This document shows positions 9,058 through 19,294 of a stretch of DNA of 64,000 bases, in pieces. The DNA lies in assembly GCA_937875295.1 (NCBI GenBank), contig CALLXS010000101.1:17280-81279 (forward strand), read 5' to 3'. The translations under genes and the position numbers were made by a program. This DNA comes from an uncultured bacterium. Its GTDB lineage: Bacteria; Bacteroidota; Ignavibacteria; Kapaibacteriales; UBA2268. Each line of letters starts with the position of its first letter. Positions within the stretch are counted from its first letter, which is position 1. The notes under the pieces were generated by a model. That model worked only from the letters and a program-made list of their open reading frames with translations. It did no database searches and was not told the origin of the DNA.

Positions 9058-10302
9058 ATGCTAAAAGTCTCAATTTTGTCAATCGGTGATGAAATTTTAA
9101 TAGGACAAATTTTAAATTCCAATTCTAAATGGCTTGCTGAAAAAATCACACAAATTGGTTGTAGCATCGCGAAAATAAATACAATTGGTGATTCTAGCAA
9201 TGAAATTATCTCTGAATTAAATATTTTATTGCCTATTTCTGATATTATCGTTATTACTGGAGGTCTTGGTCCTACTCATGATGATATTACAAAAGATGTA
9301 CTATGCAATTACTTTAATGATAAATTAATTGAAAATAATACTTGGACGAAAAAACTAATAGATCAATTTAATCAAAGAGGAATGGACCTAAGCGAGAGAA
9401 ACAAAACTCAAGCTTTTATCCCAAGCAGATCCACATTATTATGGAATGATTTCGGAACTGCACCCGGTATGCTATTTAATGAAAATGGAAAATTAATCTT
9501 TTCTTTACCCGGTGTTCCTCAAGAAATGGTTAACATAATGGAAAACGTAGGGTTCCAGAAAATAATTGATTTACTAAACTCTTCAAATACTGAATCAATA
9601 ATCTATAAAAATATTCAAACTAATAATATACCAGAAAGTTCATTAGCAGACTTAATAGACATAAAAGAAGATTTCCTAGGCAATAGTTCATTAGCTTTTT
9701 TGCCATCATATCGCGGAGTAAAATTAAGAATTGGTGCCTATGGGGAAAGCAAATCCCAAGCTGAAAAAGAGTTAAGTAGAATTGAAAATTATTTAATCCC
9801 AAGGATAGATAATTATATTATAAGCTTTGATGAGAGACCATTTGCGCAAATTATTTCAGAGAAGTTAATAATTAAAAATAAGACATTAGCAATTGCTGAA
9901 TCATGTACTGCAGGCTTATTATCGGCAACACTTACAGATATTCCAGGTTCATCTAAATACTTCAAAGGCTCAATTGTAGCTTATTCCAATGATATAAAAA
10001 ATAAACTATTAAATATAAATAATGAGCAACTTGAAAAATATGGAGCTGTAAGCAAAGAAATTGCTGAAGAAATGAGCAATAATATTAGAAAAATCTTTAA
10101 TTCTGATTACGGTATCTCTATTACCGGTATTGCTGGTCCTAGTGGCGGAACCAAAGAAAAGCCGGTTGGAACAGTATGGATTAGTATTTCTTCAGCTGAT
10201 ATTACATTCTCTAAACTACTTAATTTTAGAGGTTCTCGAGATATGATAAGAGAAAGAACAGTACAATCTACTATGGTAGAATTTATAAAATTCCTAAAAT
10301 AG
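9058..10302 (+). CDS. cinA: CinA, nicotinamide-nucleotide amidohydrolase / competence-damage protein
   Basis: 414 aa, full length for the two-domain family. The N-terminal MoaB/COG1058 domain (1-170) carries SIGDEILIGQ and TGGLGPTHDD. The C-terminal CinA/PncC domain (about 255-414) carries AESCTAG and GIAGPSGGT. The C-terminal domain deamidates nicotinamide mononucleotide in pyridine nucleotide salvage; the N-terminal domain may have ADP-ribose pyrophosphatase activity. It stands alone, divergent from pheS and about 100 nt before mnmE. Confidence 0.95.
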   Translation: MLKVSILSIGDEILIGQILNSNSKWLAEKITQIGCSIAKINTIGDSSNEIISELNILLPISDIIVITGGLGPTHDDITKDVLCNYFNDKLIENNTWTKKLIDQFNQRGMDLSERNKTQAFIPSRSTLLWNDFGTAPGMLFNENGKLIFSLPGVPQEMVNIMENVGFQKIIDLLNSSNTESIIYKNIQTNNIPESSLADLIDIKEDFLGNSSLAFLPSYRGVKLRIGAYGESKSQAEKELSRIENYLIPRIDNYIISFDERPFAQIISEKLIIKNKTLAIAESCTAGLLSATLTDIPGSSKYFKGSIVAYSNDIKNKLLNINNEQLEKYGAVSKEIAEEMSNNIRKIFNSDYGISITGIAGPSGGTKEKPVGTVWISISSADITFSKLLNFRGSRDMIRERTVQSTMVEFIKFLK

Positions 10303-10346
10303 TATTAATAAAAGAAATTCATTTTTAATTATTCAAAAATAATAAT

Positions 10347-10354
10347 TAATTTTG
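10347..10354 (+). promoter_or_regulatory. TAnnTTTG -7-like element for mnmE
   Basis: TAATTTTG, 46 nt before the mnmE start in the 98-bp cinA-mnmE spacer. No convincing -33 element is visible. Confidence 0.4.
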
Positions 10355-10400
10355 TAAATTATTAAAATGTTTCAATAAATTTAAAAATAATTAAAAACAA

Positions 10401-11768
10401 ATGAAAACAATAGCAGCTTTAGCTACACCTCCTGGTGTCTCTGGTATAGCCGTGATAAGAGTATCCGGACCAGAGGTATTTTCTGCTATTGATAAAATAT
10501 TCCAAGGGAAACAAAAGCCCTCAGAAATGAAATCCCATACTATTCACTATGGCGACATTATTGACATTTATAATAATAATATTATTGTTGATAAAGCAAT
10601 AATCTCAATTTTCAAAGCACCTAATTCTTTTACTGGCGATGATGTAATTGAAATTTCTTGTCATGGAGGAAAAATCACACCTTCTTTAATTTTAGATCTA
10701 TTATATAAAATGGGAATTTCGCCAGCAGAACCTGGAGAATTTACTAAAATGGCATTTCTTAATGGAAAAATGGATTTAGTGCAAGCAGAAGCAGTGGCAG
10801 ATTTAATTCATTCTATTTCTGTAAATTCATCTCAAACAGCTGCTCGGCAGCTAAATGGCAATTTCTCTAAGTCAATTTCTGATTTACGGCAACAGTTAAT
10901 TAAAATTTGCTCACTCCTCGAAATTGATTTAGACTTCATCAATGATGATGTTGAATTTTCTGATTATGATAGAATGAATGCATTAATTAATGATACTATT
11001 CTATTTTGCGAAAATTTAATTAACCAATACAAAGCTGATAATATTCTTCGTTCTGGATTTCATATTGCTATAATTGGATATCCAAATTCTGGAAAATCTT
11101 CCCTTTTTAATGCTCTATTAAATAAAAATAGAGCAATAGTAAGTAATATCCCTGGTACTACCCGGGACTATATCGAAGATTATATTTATGTTAACAACAT
11201 CCCTGTGAAACTTATTGATACTGCCGGATTGCGAGATACAATAGATATAATCGAACTTGATGGAATTAAATTAGCAGAAAATATGGTCTCGCAAGCAGAT
11301 TTAATCCTATTGATAAATGATTTGACTTTAGGCGAAAATCACAGTAATAAATTATTTGAATATATTTCGAATAAATTTAAAGAAATACCAATTGTAATAC
11401 TCCAGAATAAAATAGACATTGCTACTACTAACGATAACAACGACTTAGAACAATATACAGATAATAATATATACATATCAGCAAAGAAATCTATAGGTTT
11501 ACATGATATTAGCAATATAATTGTTAAATACTATAATTTATCTATTAATCCTTCTCAAAATATTTTGGTAAATGAAAGACATAAAGCACTTTTAATTAAT
11601 GTTATTGAAGAATTATCATTAGCTAAAAATGCTTTAAAAACTCATTCAAATGAATTAGCAGCTATTAATATTCGCAATGCAGCTAATTATTTTGGTGAGA
11701 TAAGTGGCGAAAGCTTTAATAACGATGTGTTAAATTCAATATTTAGTAAATTTTGTATAGGGAAATAA
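10401..11768 (+). CDS. mnmE: MnmE, tRNA uridine-34 modification GTPase
   Basis: 455 aa, normal length. An N-terminal formyl-THF-binding domain is followed by a helical domain with a G domain inserted: G1 [10 protein letters not shown]2 region PGTTRD, G3 DTAGLRD, G4 QNKID. The protein ends in the catalytic Cys motif CIGK. With MnmG it installs the (carboxymethyl)aminomethyl group at C5 of wobble uridine in certain tRNAs. mnmG follows directly, with the parS-like palindrome between them. This mnmE-mnmG order is classic for the origin region in Firmicutes and some other bacteria. Confidence 0.96.
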   Translation: MKTIAALATPPGVSGIAVIRVSGPEVFSAIDKIFQGKQKPSEMKSHTIHYGDIIDIYNNNIIVDKAIISIFKAPNSFTGDDVIEISCHGGKITPSLILDLLYKMGISPAEPGEFTKMAFLNGKMDLVQAEAVADLIHSISVNSSQTAARQLNGNFSKSISDLRQQLIKICSLLEIDLDFINDDVEFSDYDRMNALINDTILFCENLINQYKADNILRSGFHIAIIGYPNSGKSSLFNALLNKNRAIVSNIPGTTRDYIEDYIYVNNIPVKLIDTAGLRDTIDIIELDGIKLAENMVSQADLILLINDLTLGENHSNKLFEYISNKFKEIPIVILQNKIDIATTNDNNDLEQYTDNNIYISAKKSIGLHDISNIIVKYYNLSINPSQNILVNERHKALLINVIEELSLAKNALKTHSNELAAINIRNAANYFGEISGESFNNDVLNSIFSKFCIGK

Positions 11769-11771
11769 TAA

Positions 11772-11787
11772 TGTTCCATGTGGAACA
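11772..11787. promoter_or_regulatory. parS-like palindrome upstream of mnmG
   Basis: TGTTCCATGTGGAACA. The arms TGTTCCA/TGGAACA are perfect and the centre is TG, not CG. It differs from the ParB-binding consensus TGTTTCACGTGAAACA at three positions. It starts 4 nt after the mnmE stop and overlaps the upstream ATG at 11778. Confidence 0.5.
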
Positions 11788-11798
11788 TTTTGAACAAT

Positions 11799-13646
11799 AT
11801 GACTAACAAAAAATATGAAATAATAGTTATAGGTGCTGGGCATGCCGGAATAGAAGCAGCACTCGCAGCTGCGAGATTAAATTGCAATGTGCTTATACTT
11901 ACTATGGATATTTCAAAAATTGGAGTTCCCTCTTGCAATCCATCAATTGGTGGTACTGCTAAAGGTCATATTGTAAAAGAAATTGATGCTCTTGGTGGTG
12001 CAATGGGATTTTTAGCGGATAAAGCTGGTATTCATTTCAAAATGCTAAATAAATCAAAAGGGCCTGCTGTTTGGTCTCCTCGTTGCCAAATAGATAAATA
12101 CACTTATCCTATTTACGCTAAACAATACATTGACTTTTATCATAATATTGATATAATAGAAGATACCGCAGTTGAAATCATTATTAAGAATAATAAAGTT
12201 TCCGGCGTGCGAACAAAAGCTGACTCTATCATCGACTCACAAGCAATAATATTTTGTCCCGGTACTTTCTTAAATGGCAAAATGTTTACTGGAAATACCA
12301 TTTCTTATGGTGGTAGGGTAGGAGAATCACCTTCTGAATTAATTTCTAATAAGTTAGTAGAATATGGATTTGAATATGGAAGATTAAAAACTGGTACTCC
12401 TCCTAGAATAGATAAAAATAGCATAGATTATAGCAAGGTAGTAGCTGAATCCGGTGATGATAATTTTAAACCATTCTCCCATAAAAGCAAATCAATTAGC
12501 AATATCATTAATTGTTACTTAACAAGCACTAATTTTAATACTCATGAAATATTAAGGACTGGATTCAAAGATTCTCCAATGTTTAAAGGAGTAATTGAAG
12601 GAATAGGACCAAGATATTGTCCTTCTATTGAGGATAAAATAGCACGCTTTTCGGAAAGAGATTCTCATAAAATTGTTTTAGAACCTGAAGGAATTAATTC
12701 TAATTCAATTTATGTAAATGGATTTTCTACAAGTCTTCCTCTAAATATACAAATCAAAGGTCTAAAATCAATTCCCGGATTAGAAAATTCAATTGTTACT
12801 CAAGCTGGATATGCTATAGAATATGATTATTTCCCTTCATTTCAATTACATTATACTTTAGAAACAAAATTAGTAGAAGGACTTTATTTCGCTGGTCAAA
12901 TAAATGGTAGTTCTGGATATGAAGAAGCGGCTGGTCAAGGCTTAATCGCAGGAGCTAATGCAGCTCTTAAAATTTTAAATAAAGAACCATTTTCCTTAAA
13001 TAGAAGCCAAGCTTATATAGGTGTAATGATTGATGATCTAGTAAATAAATATAGCGATGAACCTTATAGATTATTTACTTCACTAGCGGAATATAGATTA
13101 TTATTAAGACAAGATAATGCAGAATACAGATTATTTAATAAAGCTTTTTCAGTAGGATTAATTGATGAAGAATATTATCATGCAATTTTACAGAATAATG
13201 AAGATGTAAATCGATTAGAAAATGATATAAAACAAATAAAAATAAATTATAACATTTTAAATAAATACTTTGAAGAGATAAATGAATCTCCAACTACTGG
13301 GACAATGTCTATATATGATGCATTGAAAAGAAGTAATACTAATCTAAACGAATTAATTAAATTAGCTGATAGCGATTACGATTTAGATGAGGAAATTATT
13401 GAGCAAGTGCAAATTAATACAAAATACGAAGGGTATATAAAAAGACAACTTAATGAAGTTAAATATTTTTCGGAAAATGAAAATAAAAGAATTCCTGACA
13501 ATTTTAATTATGATAAAATTAAATCACTCTCAGAAGAAGCTAGAGTAAAGTTGCAGAAGATTCGTCCAATATCTTTCGGTCAAGCATCAAGAATTCCGGG
13601 AGTATCTGCGACAGATTTATCAATAATTGCAGTATACTTAAAATAA
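11799..13646 (+). CDS. mnmG: MnmG (GidA), FAD-dependent tRNA modification enzyme
   Basis: 615 aa from the chosen start. The FAD-binding fold has GAGHAGIEAALAAARL at the N-terminus, then the conserved PSCNPSIGGTAKGH loop and the long helical C-terminal domain ending with SRIPGVSATDLSIIAVYLK. It works with MnmE on wobble uridines. An in-frame ATG at 11778 would add seven residues, but it lies inside the parS-like palindrome. The ATG at 11799 places the FAD motif at the usual distance, so it is preferred. A second, better parS-like site begins at the base after its stop codon. rsmG, parA and parB, often found next, are absent. Confidence 0.96.
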   Translation: MTNKKYEIIVIGAGHAGIEAALAAARLNCNVLILTMDISKIGVPSCNPSIGGTAKGHIVKEIDALGGAMGFLADKAGIHFKMLNKSKGPAVWSPRCQIDKYTYPIYAKQYIDFYHNIDIIEDTAVEIIIKNNKVSGVRTKADSIIDSQAIIFCPGTFLNGKMFTGNTISYGGRVGESPSELISNKLVEYGFEYGRLKTGTPPRIDKNSIDYSKVVAESGDDNFKPFSHKSKSISNIINCYLTSTNFNTHEILRTGFKDSPMFKGVIEGIGPRYCPSIEDKIARFSERDSHKIVLEPEGINSNSIYVNGFSTSLPLNIQIKGLKSIPGLENSIVTQAGYAIEYDYFPSFQLHYTLETKLVEGLYFAGQINGSSGYEEAAGQGLIAGANAALKILNKEPFSLNRSQAYIGVMIDDLVNKYSDEPYRLFTSLAEYRLLLRQDNAEYRLFNKAFSVGLIDEEYYHAILQNNEDVNRLENDIKQIKINYNILNKYFEEINESPTTGTMSIYDALKRSNTNLNELIKLADSDYDLDEEIIEQVQINTKYEGYIKRQLNEVKYFSENENKRIPDNFNYDKIKSLSEEARVKLQKIRPISFGQASRIPGVSATDLSIIAVYLK

Positions 13647-13662
13647 TGTTCCACGTGGAACG
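13647..13662. promoter_or_regulatory. parS-like palindrome downstream of mnmG
   Basis: TGTTCCACGTGGAACG, whose inner 14 bases are a perfect palindrome with a CACGTG core. It starts immediately after the mnmG TAA. It resembles the ParB site family (13 of 16 positions of TGTTTCACGTGAAACA). Confidence 0.6.
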
Positions 13663-13702
13663 AACTAATTAAATAATTTACAAAGTTATTTCTTTTAAAG
13701 AT

Positions 13703-14632
13703 ATGAATATATTAATTACAGGCGCAACCTCAAAGACGGCAGAAGCTATTACACGCATATTATATGCTGAAACAGATTGGACTATTTATCTACTTAGTTC
13801 GCATTTTACTTTTAAGCAAACAAGCCATAGAATTAAGTCATATACTGTGAATTATTTGAATTTAGTTGAATTAAAAAAGATTATTTACGAGCTAAAACCT
13901 GATGTTATAATAAATTGTGCTGCTCTTACTAACGTAGATGAATGCGAAACAAATAGAAAATTATGTATGGATTTAAATGCTACCTTAGTAGAGAATTTAG
14001 CAAGCATTAGCCGAGTAATTGATTGCCATTTAATTACAATTTCAACTGATTTTATTTTTAATGGGAAAAAAGGACCTTATGTCGAAGATGCTATACCTGA
14101 ACCTCTTAACTATTATGGTAAATGCAAACATATAGCTGAAAATTCTTGTAGAGTCGGTTTGACAAAATATACAATTATTCGTACAAGCGTAGTATTTGGA
14201 GTGTCATCTCATAATAAGGGTAATTTCATATCAACCCTTTTAGAAAAATTCAATGCTGAAAAAGAATTTAAAATAATTACTGGACAATGGGGTACTCCTA
14301 CAATTACTGATGATATTGCACAATGTATTCTGAAAGTACTATTATATAAAAAATATGGTATTTATAATGCTGCTGGTACAACATTTTTAAATAGATATGA
14401 ATTAGCTGTAAAAGTAGCAAAATGTTTTGGCTTTGATTCATCATTAGTGATACCAATTTATCCTTCAGAAATAAATCAAAGAGCTATTCGCCCTGAAAAA
14501 GCTGGTCTTGTTACATTAAAAGCTAAAACAGATTTAAAATGCGAATATGCAGACATCGATAGTGCATTATTTTCATATAGACTGCAACTCAATGAAGGAC
14601 AGCAATTTTATTCAAATTTTTTATATAATTAA
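13703..14632 (+). CDS. RmlD-like NAD(P)-dependent sugar-nucleotide reductase
   Basis: 309 aa extended short-chain dehydrogenase. The N-terminal Rossmann motif is MNILITGATSKTAEA. PDVIINCAALTNVDECE (residues about 70-86), ISTDFIFNGKKGPY and the catalytic YxxxK (YGKCK) near residue 146 are typical of the RmlD/dTDP-4-dehydrorhamnose reductase family. No rmlA, B or C is nearby, so dTDP-rhamnose synthesis is only one possibility; other nucleotide-sugar reductions fit as well. It precedes the heptose kinase gene by 29 nt, which suggests a shared role in surface polysaccharide or LPS sugar supply. Confidence 0.8.
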   Translation: MNILITGATSKTAEAITRILYAETDWTIYLLSSHFTFKQTSHRIKSYTVNYLNLVELKKIIYELKPDVIINCAALTNVDECETNRKLCMDLNATLVENLASISRVIDCHLITISTDFIFNGKKGPYVEDAIPEPLNYYGKCKHIAENSCRVGLTKYTIIRTSVVFGVSSHNKGNFISTLLEKFNAEKEFKIITGQWGTPTITDDIAQCILKVLLYKKYGIYNAAGTTFLNRYELAVKVAKCFGFDSSLVIPIYPSEINQRAIRPEKAGLVTLKAKTDLKCEYADIDSALFSYRLQLNEGQQFYSNFLYN

Positions 14633-14661
14633 ATATTCATAATATTCCTTAATAAATTAAT

Positions 14662-15657
14662 ATGGAAATTTTATCTGACTTTATAAATAAAACAAGAGCT
14701 ACTGAAATAATTAATAATATGAAGGGCAAAAAAATAGTAGTGATTGGAGATGTAATGCTCGACATTTATTATTGGGGAAATGTGTCGCGTATTTCTCCTG
14801 AAGCTCCTGTCCCGGTGATAGATGTAGAAAATATTTCAGCACATTTAGGAGGCGCTGCAAATGTAGCTTCTAATTTAAAATCTCTTGGAATTAAATCATA
14901 TTTATGTGGTGTAATTGGTAATGATAATGATGGTGCTACATTTTCGGATCTTACAAATAAGATGAATATTGATATTTTAGCAATATACAAAGATAAAAAT
15001 AGACCTACGACTGTAAAGACTCGAGTAATGGGAAATAATCAGCATATTGCTAGAATAGACCGCGAAAAAAGAAATCCATTAATTAAAGAAGGATATGAAT
15101 ATTTAATAGAGAATATTGAAAATATCGATAATTTAGAAGGAATTATAATTGAAGATTATAATAAAGGCGTAATTACTCTCGAGTTAATAAAGGAAGTTAT
15201 TCGATTTGCAAAAAATAATAATATACCTGTATATGTCGACCCTAAATTTGATAACTTCTTTGAATATCAAGGTGTTACGCTATTTAAACCAAACTTAAAA
15301 GAAGCAAGTGCTGCTCTAGGAATGAATATAAGTTCGAATGAGGATTTGATTAAGGCCGGTAATTTATTATTAGATAAATTGCAAGCTGAAAATATCTTAT
15401 TGACTTTAGGAGCTGGAGGAATGATACTTTTCGAAAAAAATGGTAATTTCTGCAGAATACCAACAATTGCAAGAAATGTATCAGACGTTTCTGGTGCTGG
15501 AGATACTGCAATTGCTACTCTTTCAGCTGCTGTAGCAGCAGGAGCTACGATGCCAGAAGCAGCTGCTTTGGCTAATTTTGCATCAGGAATCGTTTGTGGA
15601 TATCCCGGGATTGTATCAATTGAACCTGAAGAATTAATCAAAATCGTCTCAAAATAA
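14662..15657 (+). CDS. rfaE1: D-glycero-beta-D-manno-heptose-7-phosphate kinase (RfaE1/HldE kinase domain)
   Basis: 331 aa PfkB-family kinase. VIGDVMLDIYYWGNVSRISP near residues 27-46, GGAANVASNL and the anion-hole/catalytic DVSGAGDTA near residue 278 match the RfaE domain I family. It phosphorylates heptose-7-phosphate at C1 for ADP-heptose synthesis, a step in the LPS inner core. It stands alone as a kinase, without the fused adenylyltransferase domain, which must be encoded elsewhere. kdsD at 27671 also points to an LPS core with Kdo and heptose. Confidence 0.92.
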   Translation: MEILSDFINKTRATEIINNMKGKKIVVIGDVMLDIYYWGNVSRISPEAPVPVIDVENISAHLGGAANVASNLKSLGIKSYLCGVIGNDNDGATFSDLTNKMNIDILAIYKDKNRPTTVKTRVMGNNQHIARIDREKRNPLIKEGYEYLIENIENIDNLEGIIIEDYNKGVITLELIKEVIRFAKNNNIPVYVDPKFDNFFEYQGVTLFKPNLKEASAALGMNISSNEDLIKAGNLLLDKLQAENILLTLGAGGMILFEKNGNFCRIPTIARNVSDVSGAGDTAIATLSAAVAAGATMPEAAALANFASGIVCGYPGIVSIEPEELIKIVSK

Positions 15658-15758
15658 ACAAAAATCGCGATGATAATTATAATGATAATTGTCACAACAT
15701 TATTATTTATTTTTCGTTTAGTAAATTGTTTACTTTTATAATATTTTAAAGGATTTTT

Positions 15759-16013
15759 ATGGCAATATTAAGTTTACTTATAGGTATTTTTGCCTGTTTA
15801 TTTTTAATCCCTGGTTTAATTCCATTTTTGGGATTTATTAATTATATTAATGTGCCAATAGCAATTATTGGTTTAATTTTCGGTATGATTGCAAGAAAGA
15901 GAACTGCAGCGGCAGGTGATACAAATTATTTAGCTTGGATAGGTATTATTCTTAACTTGATAGCAATTGTGGTTGGCATTATAAGAGTGCTATTAGGTCA
16001 AGCTTTGATGTAA
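15759..16013 (+). CDS. Small two-helix membrane protein (DUF4190-like)
   Basis: 84 aa with two hydrophobic helices (about 3-42 with a Gly/Pro-containing stretch, and 58-80). Between them is a short basic loop, MIARKRTAAAGD, followed by a Trp. This 'FG..A..R' loop resembles small DUF4190-type proteins. A good Shine-Dalgarno (AAAGGA) sits 9 nt before the ATG, one of the few clear ones in the window. Function unknown. It converges on the rhomboid gene with a 22-nt gap. Confidence 0.65.
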   Translation: MAILSLLIGIFACLFLIPGLIPFLGFINYINVPIAIIGLIFGMIARKRTAAAGDTNYLAWIGIILNLIAIVVGIIRVLLGQALM

Positions 16014-16035
16014 AATAATAATAATAACTATATTG

Positions 16036-16638
16036 TTAAGAGAAATACCCTACAATACTATTAATTGATTCAGGCACTAAAATAATAGTCAAGATAATTC
16101 CGGTCAAAGCTCCCCAAAAATGGGCACTATGATTAATATTATCTTGGCTATTTTTTGATAAATAAACACAATATACCAAGTATAATATTGCAAATATTGG
16201 AGCAGGAATTGGAAATGGAATAGGGAAAATGAGTAATTTTGCTGACGGATTAAGAATAATACTGCTAAACAAAGCTCCCGAAATTGCACCTGATGCTCCA
16301 AGCGACCCATAATTTATATTGTTCTTATTTTTTATTATTGATGGAATATCAGCAATTATCATCGATAAGAAATAAATAATTAAAAATTTACTACCTCCTA
16401 TCCATCTCTCCAAATCAAAACAAAAGAAATAGAATGTAAGCATATTAAAAATTAAATGTCCCCAATCTGAGTGAATAAATCCACTTGTTATAATAGTATG
16501 CCACCTATTTTGCCTTATTACAAAATATGGACGCAGTATCAATTTGTTAATAAATTGTTGGCGAGAGAAAGCAATAATACTTATTGCAATAGTTGTAATA
16601 AAGATTAATAAAGAGATAGGAGTATCTATAATATTCAT
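16036..16638 (-). CDS. Rhomboid-family intramembrane serine protease
   Basis: 200 aa with about six membrane helices. The catalytic dyad is visible: Ser116 in GASG (114-117) and His173 in NHSAHFWGALTG. The supporting HxxxN motif is H61-N65 (HLIFN) on helix 2, with WG-H just before it. It cleaves membrane-embedded substrates; the target is unknown. It lies 19 nt downstream of the frameshifted TPR lipoprotein gene on the same strand, so the two may be cotranscribed. Confidence 0.9.
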   Translation of the reverse strand: MNIIDTPISLLIFITTIAISIIAFSRQQFINKLILRPYFVIRQNRWHTIITSGFIHSDWGHLIFNMLTFYFFCFDLERWIGGSKFLIIYFLSMIIADIPSIIKNKNNINYGSLGASGAISGALFSSIILNPSAKLLIFPIPFPIPAPIFAILYLVYCVYLSKNSQDNINHSAHFWGALTGIILTIILVPESINSIVGYFS

Positions 16639-16657
16639 TTATTCTATAATAAAATAA

Positions 16658-17265
16658 TTAATTGCAATTTGCGATTTTTATATATTTCGAATCTGGATAT
16701 TCTCGTCTTAACCTATCAAAGGCTTCATTAGCTTTTTTGTTTTGATTTATATCACAATAGCATTGTCCTAAAAGAACTAAAGTAGGCTGAACAACATCAG
16801 CAGGCACACTTTTATCATTAATAAATCTATTGATAATTTCAATTGCTCCTGCTGTTGAATTGTCTTGACGTGTTGATTCTGCATAATAAAACATTGCTTG
16901 ATAATACTTTGCAGTTTTCGTTTTTATAGCATCTGTATAAGTTTTAAATTCTTCTGCTGCAATAGCATAGTCATTATTATTGAATTTATTTAGAGCATTT
17001 TGGTATATATCGTCTAATTTTTATCAGCAATTGGTGAAGAATTATTTGATATAGGACTTTTTGAAAGATATATAAAAGTTGTATCTTTTATTATAGTACT
17101 TTTAGAATTATTTTTATTTGTAGCTTTATTTTGATTGTTTATCGGGGATAATAAATCATTTGTTTTTGAATTATTTTTATTATTATTGCTTCTTACTGAT
17201 TGAGTACAAGAGTAACAAGAAATAATAAGACTAATAAATATTAGATATATAATTTTTAATTTCAT
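16658..17265 (-). pseudogene. TPR-containing lipoprotein split by a one-base frameshift
   Basis: Two reading frames make one protein. The first (17265 to 17014, 83 aa) starts with a lipoprotein signal (MKLKIIYLIFISLIISCYSC) and an Asn/Lys/Ser-rich linker, ending ...SPIADKN. The second frame opens at about 17023 and reads KLDDIYQNALNKFNNNDYAI, then TPR-like helices to ANCN at 16658, like the C-terminal domain of YbgF-type proteins. The junction is a run of five A (coding strand; T at 17018-17022). One extra A would join the frames as ...ADKKLDDIYQ... to give about 202 aa. It could be a sequencing or assembly error, a true mutation, or slippage. The part from 16894 onward has its own ATG but would lack export. 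Confidence 0.8.
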
Positions 17266-17335
17266 TTTTATTCTAAATTTTTATTTTTAATAAATTTATA
17301 TCTAAATATATGCCAAGATTATTATCATTTTAAGA

Positions 17336-18994
17336 CTATATAGATTCTTTTTCCTTCTGTATTTTCAATATAGTTTTAACGAAATCAATAAACAAAGGAT
17401 GACCGCTTACAGCTCTTGATTTTAATTCAGGGTGAAATTGACAACCTAAGAACCAAGGATGTGATGGCAACTCCATCATTTCAACGAGAAGTCCATCTGG
17501 AGAAAGCCCACTAAGTACTAAACCATTTTTCTCTAATATTTCGCGGTATTCATTATTAACTTCGTATCTATGTCTATGTCGTTCATCGATAGATTCGCTA
17601 TTATATATTTTATTTGCAAGTGATTTTGGTTTTAATTGGCATGGATACGAACCTAATCTCATTGTACCACCTTTGTTTTTAATGGTTTTCTGTTCTTCCA
17701 TTAAGTCTATTACAGGATAAGGTGTATCTTTGTTAAATTCACTTGAATTTGCATCTTTCATATTGCATACATTCCTTGCAAATTCAATAATACCGCATTG
17801 CATTCCAAGACATATTCCAAAATAAGGGATATTATTTTCTCGCGCATATTTAATAGTTTCTATTTTACCTTCGATACCTCTATCGCCAAATCCAGGACCT
17901 ATTAAAATTCCTTCATAATCTTTCATGATAGAATTAATAGTATTTGGATTTATATCTTCAGAATTTACTAAATCTACATTTACTTTACAATTATTTATAG
18001 AGCCAGAATGAACAAATGCCTCTAAAATAGATTTATATGAATCTCTATTTCTTGTATATTTGCCAACGAGAGCAATTTTTACTTGATATTTTGGTGACTT
18101 TATTCTCTGAACGTAATTCTTCCAAGTGTTAATTTCTAATTTATTAAGAGGCATATTAAGTTTATTTAAAACTATTTCGTCTAATCGTGATTTAGCATAA
18201 TGTAGAGGCACTTCATATATAGTATCATCTACATCAAGTCCATCTATAACAGCTTCTTCCTCTACATTGCAGAATAAAGCTATTTTTGCTTTTTCTTCTT
18301 TTGGAATTTTTTTATCTGTACGACAAATTAGAACTTCAGGTTTGATGCCATATTCCATTAGTGTTTTTACAGAATGCTGGGTTGGTTTTGTTTTTAATTC
18401 TCCAGCTGCTTTTAAATATGGGACATAAGTAAGTAAAATGTTTAGCACATTTTTACTTCCTAGAGAATAAGTAAGTTGTCTTGCTGCTTCGAGAAACGGA
18501 AGGGATTCAATATCACCGACAGTACCGCCGACTTCAATAATCATAAAATCTGTTTGACCACTGAAGTATGTCATTCTTCTTTTAATTTCATCAGTAATGT
18601 GTGGAATTACTTGTACAGTTTTGCCTAGATAGTGTCCTTTTCTTTCTTTTTCTATTACGGTTTCATAGACTTGCCCTGTTGTAGTATTATTTTTTTTGGA
18701 AAGAGATTTATCGATAAATCTTTCATAATGTCCAAGGTCTAAATCGGCTTCAGTGCCATCATCAGTTACATAAACTTCACCATGCTGAAGTGGACTCATT
18801 GTCCCTGGATCTACATTTATATATGGATCGAACTTCATCATCGTAACGCTGTAGCCACGCTGTTTAATAAGGAGAGCTAGAGAAGATGCTGTGATTCCTT
18901 TACCAAGAGAAGATAGCACTCCGCCTGTGATTATTATATATTTTGTTTCAATATTATTACTTTCATCAGTATTTTGCTTATCTTTTGCGCTCAT
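17336..18994 (-). CDS. pyrG: CTP synthase
   Basis: 552 aa, the normal length. N-terminal synthetase domain with [32 protein letters not shown] and [21 protein letters not shown]-terminal glutamine amidotransferase domain with the nucleophile in [10 protein letters not shown] and the His-Glu pair in FHPEL. It makes CTP from UTP, ATP and glutamine. Monocistronic by context, 70 nt upstream of the lipoprotein gene. A TAATTTTG element lies 44 nt before the start. Confidence 0.97.
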   Translation of the reverse strand: MSAKDKQNTDESNNIETKYIIITGGVLSSLGKGITASSLALLIKQRGYSVTMMKFDPYINVDPGTMSPLQHGEVYVTDDGTEADLDLGHYERFIDKSLSKKNNTTTGQVYETVIEKERKGHYLGKTVQVIPHITDEIKRRMTYFSGQTDFMIIEVGGTVGDIESLPFLEAARQLTYSLGSKNVLNILLTYVPYLKAAGELKTKPTQHSVKTLMEYGIKPEVLICRTDKKIPKEEKAKIALFCNVEEEAVIDGLDVDDTIYEVPLHYAKSRLDEIVLNKLNMPLNKLEINTWKNYVQRIKSPKYQVKIALVGKYTRNRDSYKSILEAFVHSGSINNCKVNVDLVNSEDINPNTINSIMKDYEGILIGPGFGDRGIEGKIETIKYARENNIPYFGICLGMQCGIIEFARNVCNMKDANSSEFNKDTPYPVIDLMEEQKTIKNKGGTMRLGSYPCQLKPKSLANKIYNSESIDERHRHRYEVNNEYREILEKNGLVLSGLSPDGLLVEMMELPSHPWFLGCQFHPELKSRAVSGHPLFIDFVKTILKIQKEKESI

Positions 18995-19038
18995 GATTTT
19001 TTATAATTATTTGTGAAGTTTGTAATTTTGACGGTATT

Positions 19039-19046
19039 CAAAATTA
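19039..19046 (-). promoter_or_regulatory. TAnnTTTG -7-like element for pyrG
   Basis: The reverse strand reads TAATTTTG, 44 nt upstream of the pyrG start codon. Confidence 0.45.
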
Positions 19047-19286
19047 TTGAAATTTCTTTAGAATAAAAAGAATTACTGAAATATAATTTAAAAACTTATT
19101 AACAATTTTATAAAATTATCAAATAATCATTAATTGGTACAATTTTTTATATTAACTTTATTTAAATAAGAACGTTATAAGGATTACAAGAAATAATTGA
19201 ACTTTTATTTTAGTATTTTTAGTTTAATTAATAATAAATGTTACAAGATTTTTTTATAAAATAGTAATTTTTGATAAGAATTTACT

Positions 19287-19294
19287 TATTTTTG
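19287..19294 (+). promoter_or_regulatory. TAnnTTTG -7-like element for the Fn3-repeat protein
   Basis: TATTTTTG, 104 nt upstream of the start at 19399. A TTTG lies 13 nt further upstream, closer than the usual 19-21 nt. Confidence 0.3.

Noticed and set aside
11778..11798. The ATG at 11778 as the start of mnmG
   Set aside because: It lies inside the parS-like palindrome and adds residues that family members lack; the ATG at 11799 fits the normal FAD-motif distance.
15267..15695. Reverse-strand open frame over the heptose kinase gene
   Set aside because: It is a shadow frame of a clearly conserved kinase and shows no family features. The same applies to the other long antisense frames over leuS, kdsD, lgt and the coiled-coil gene.
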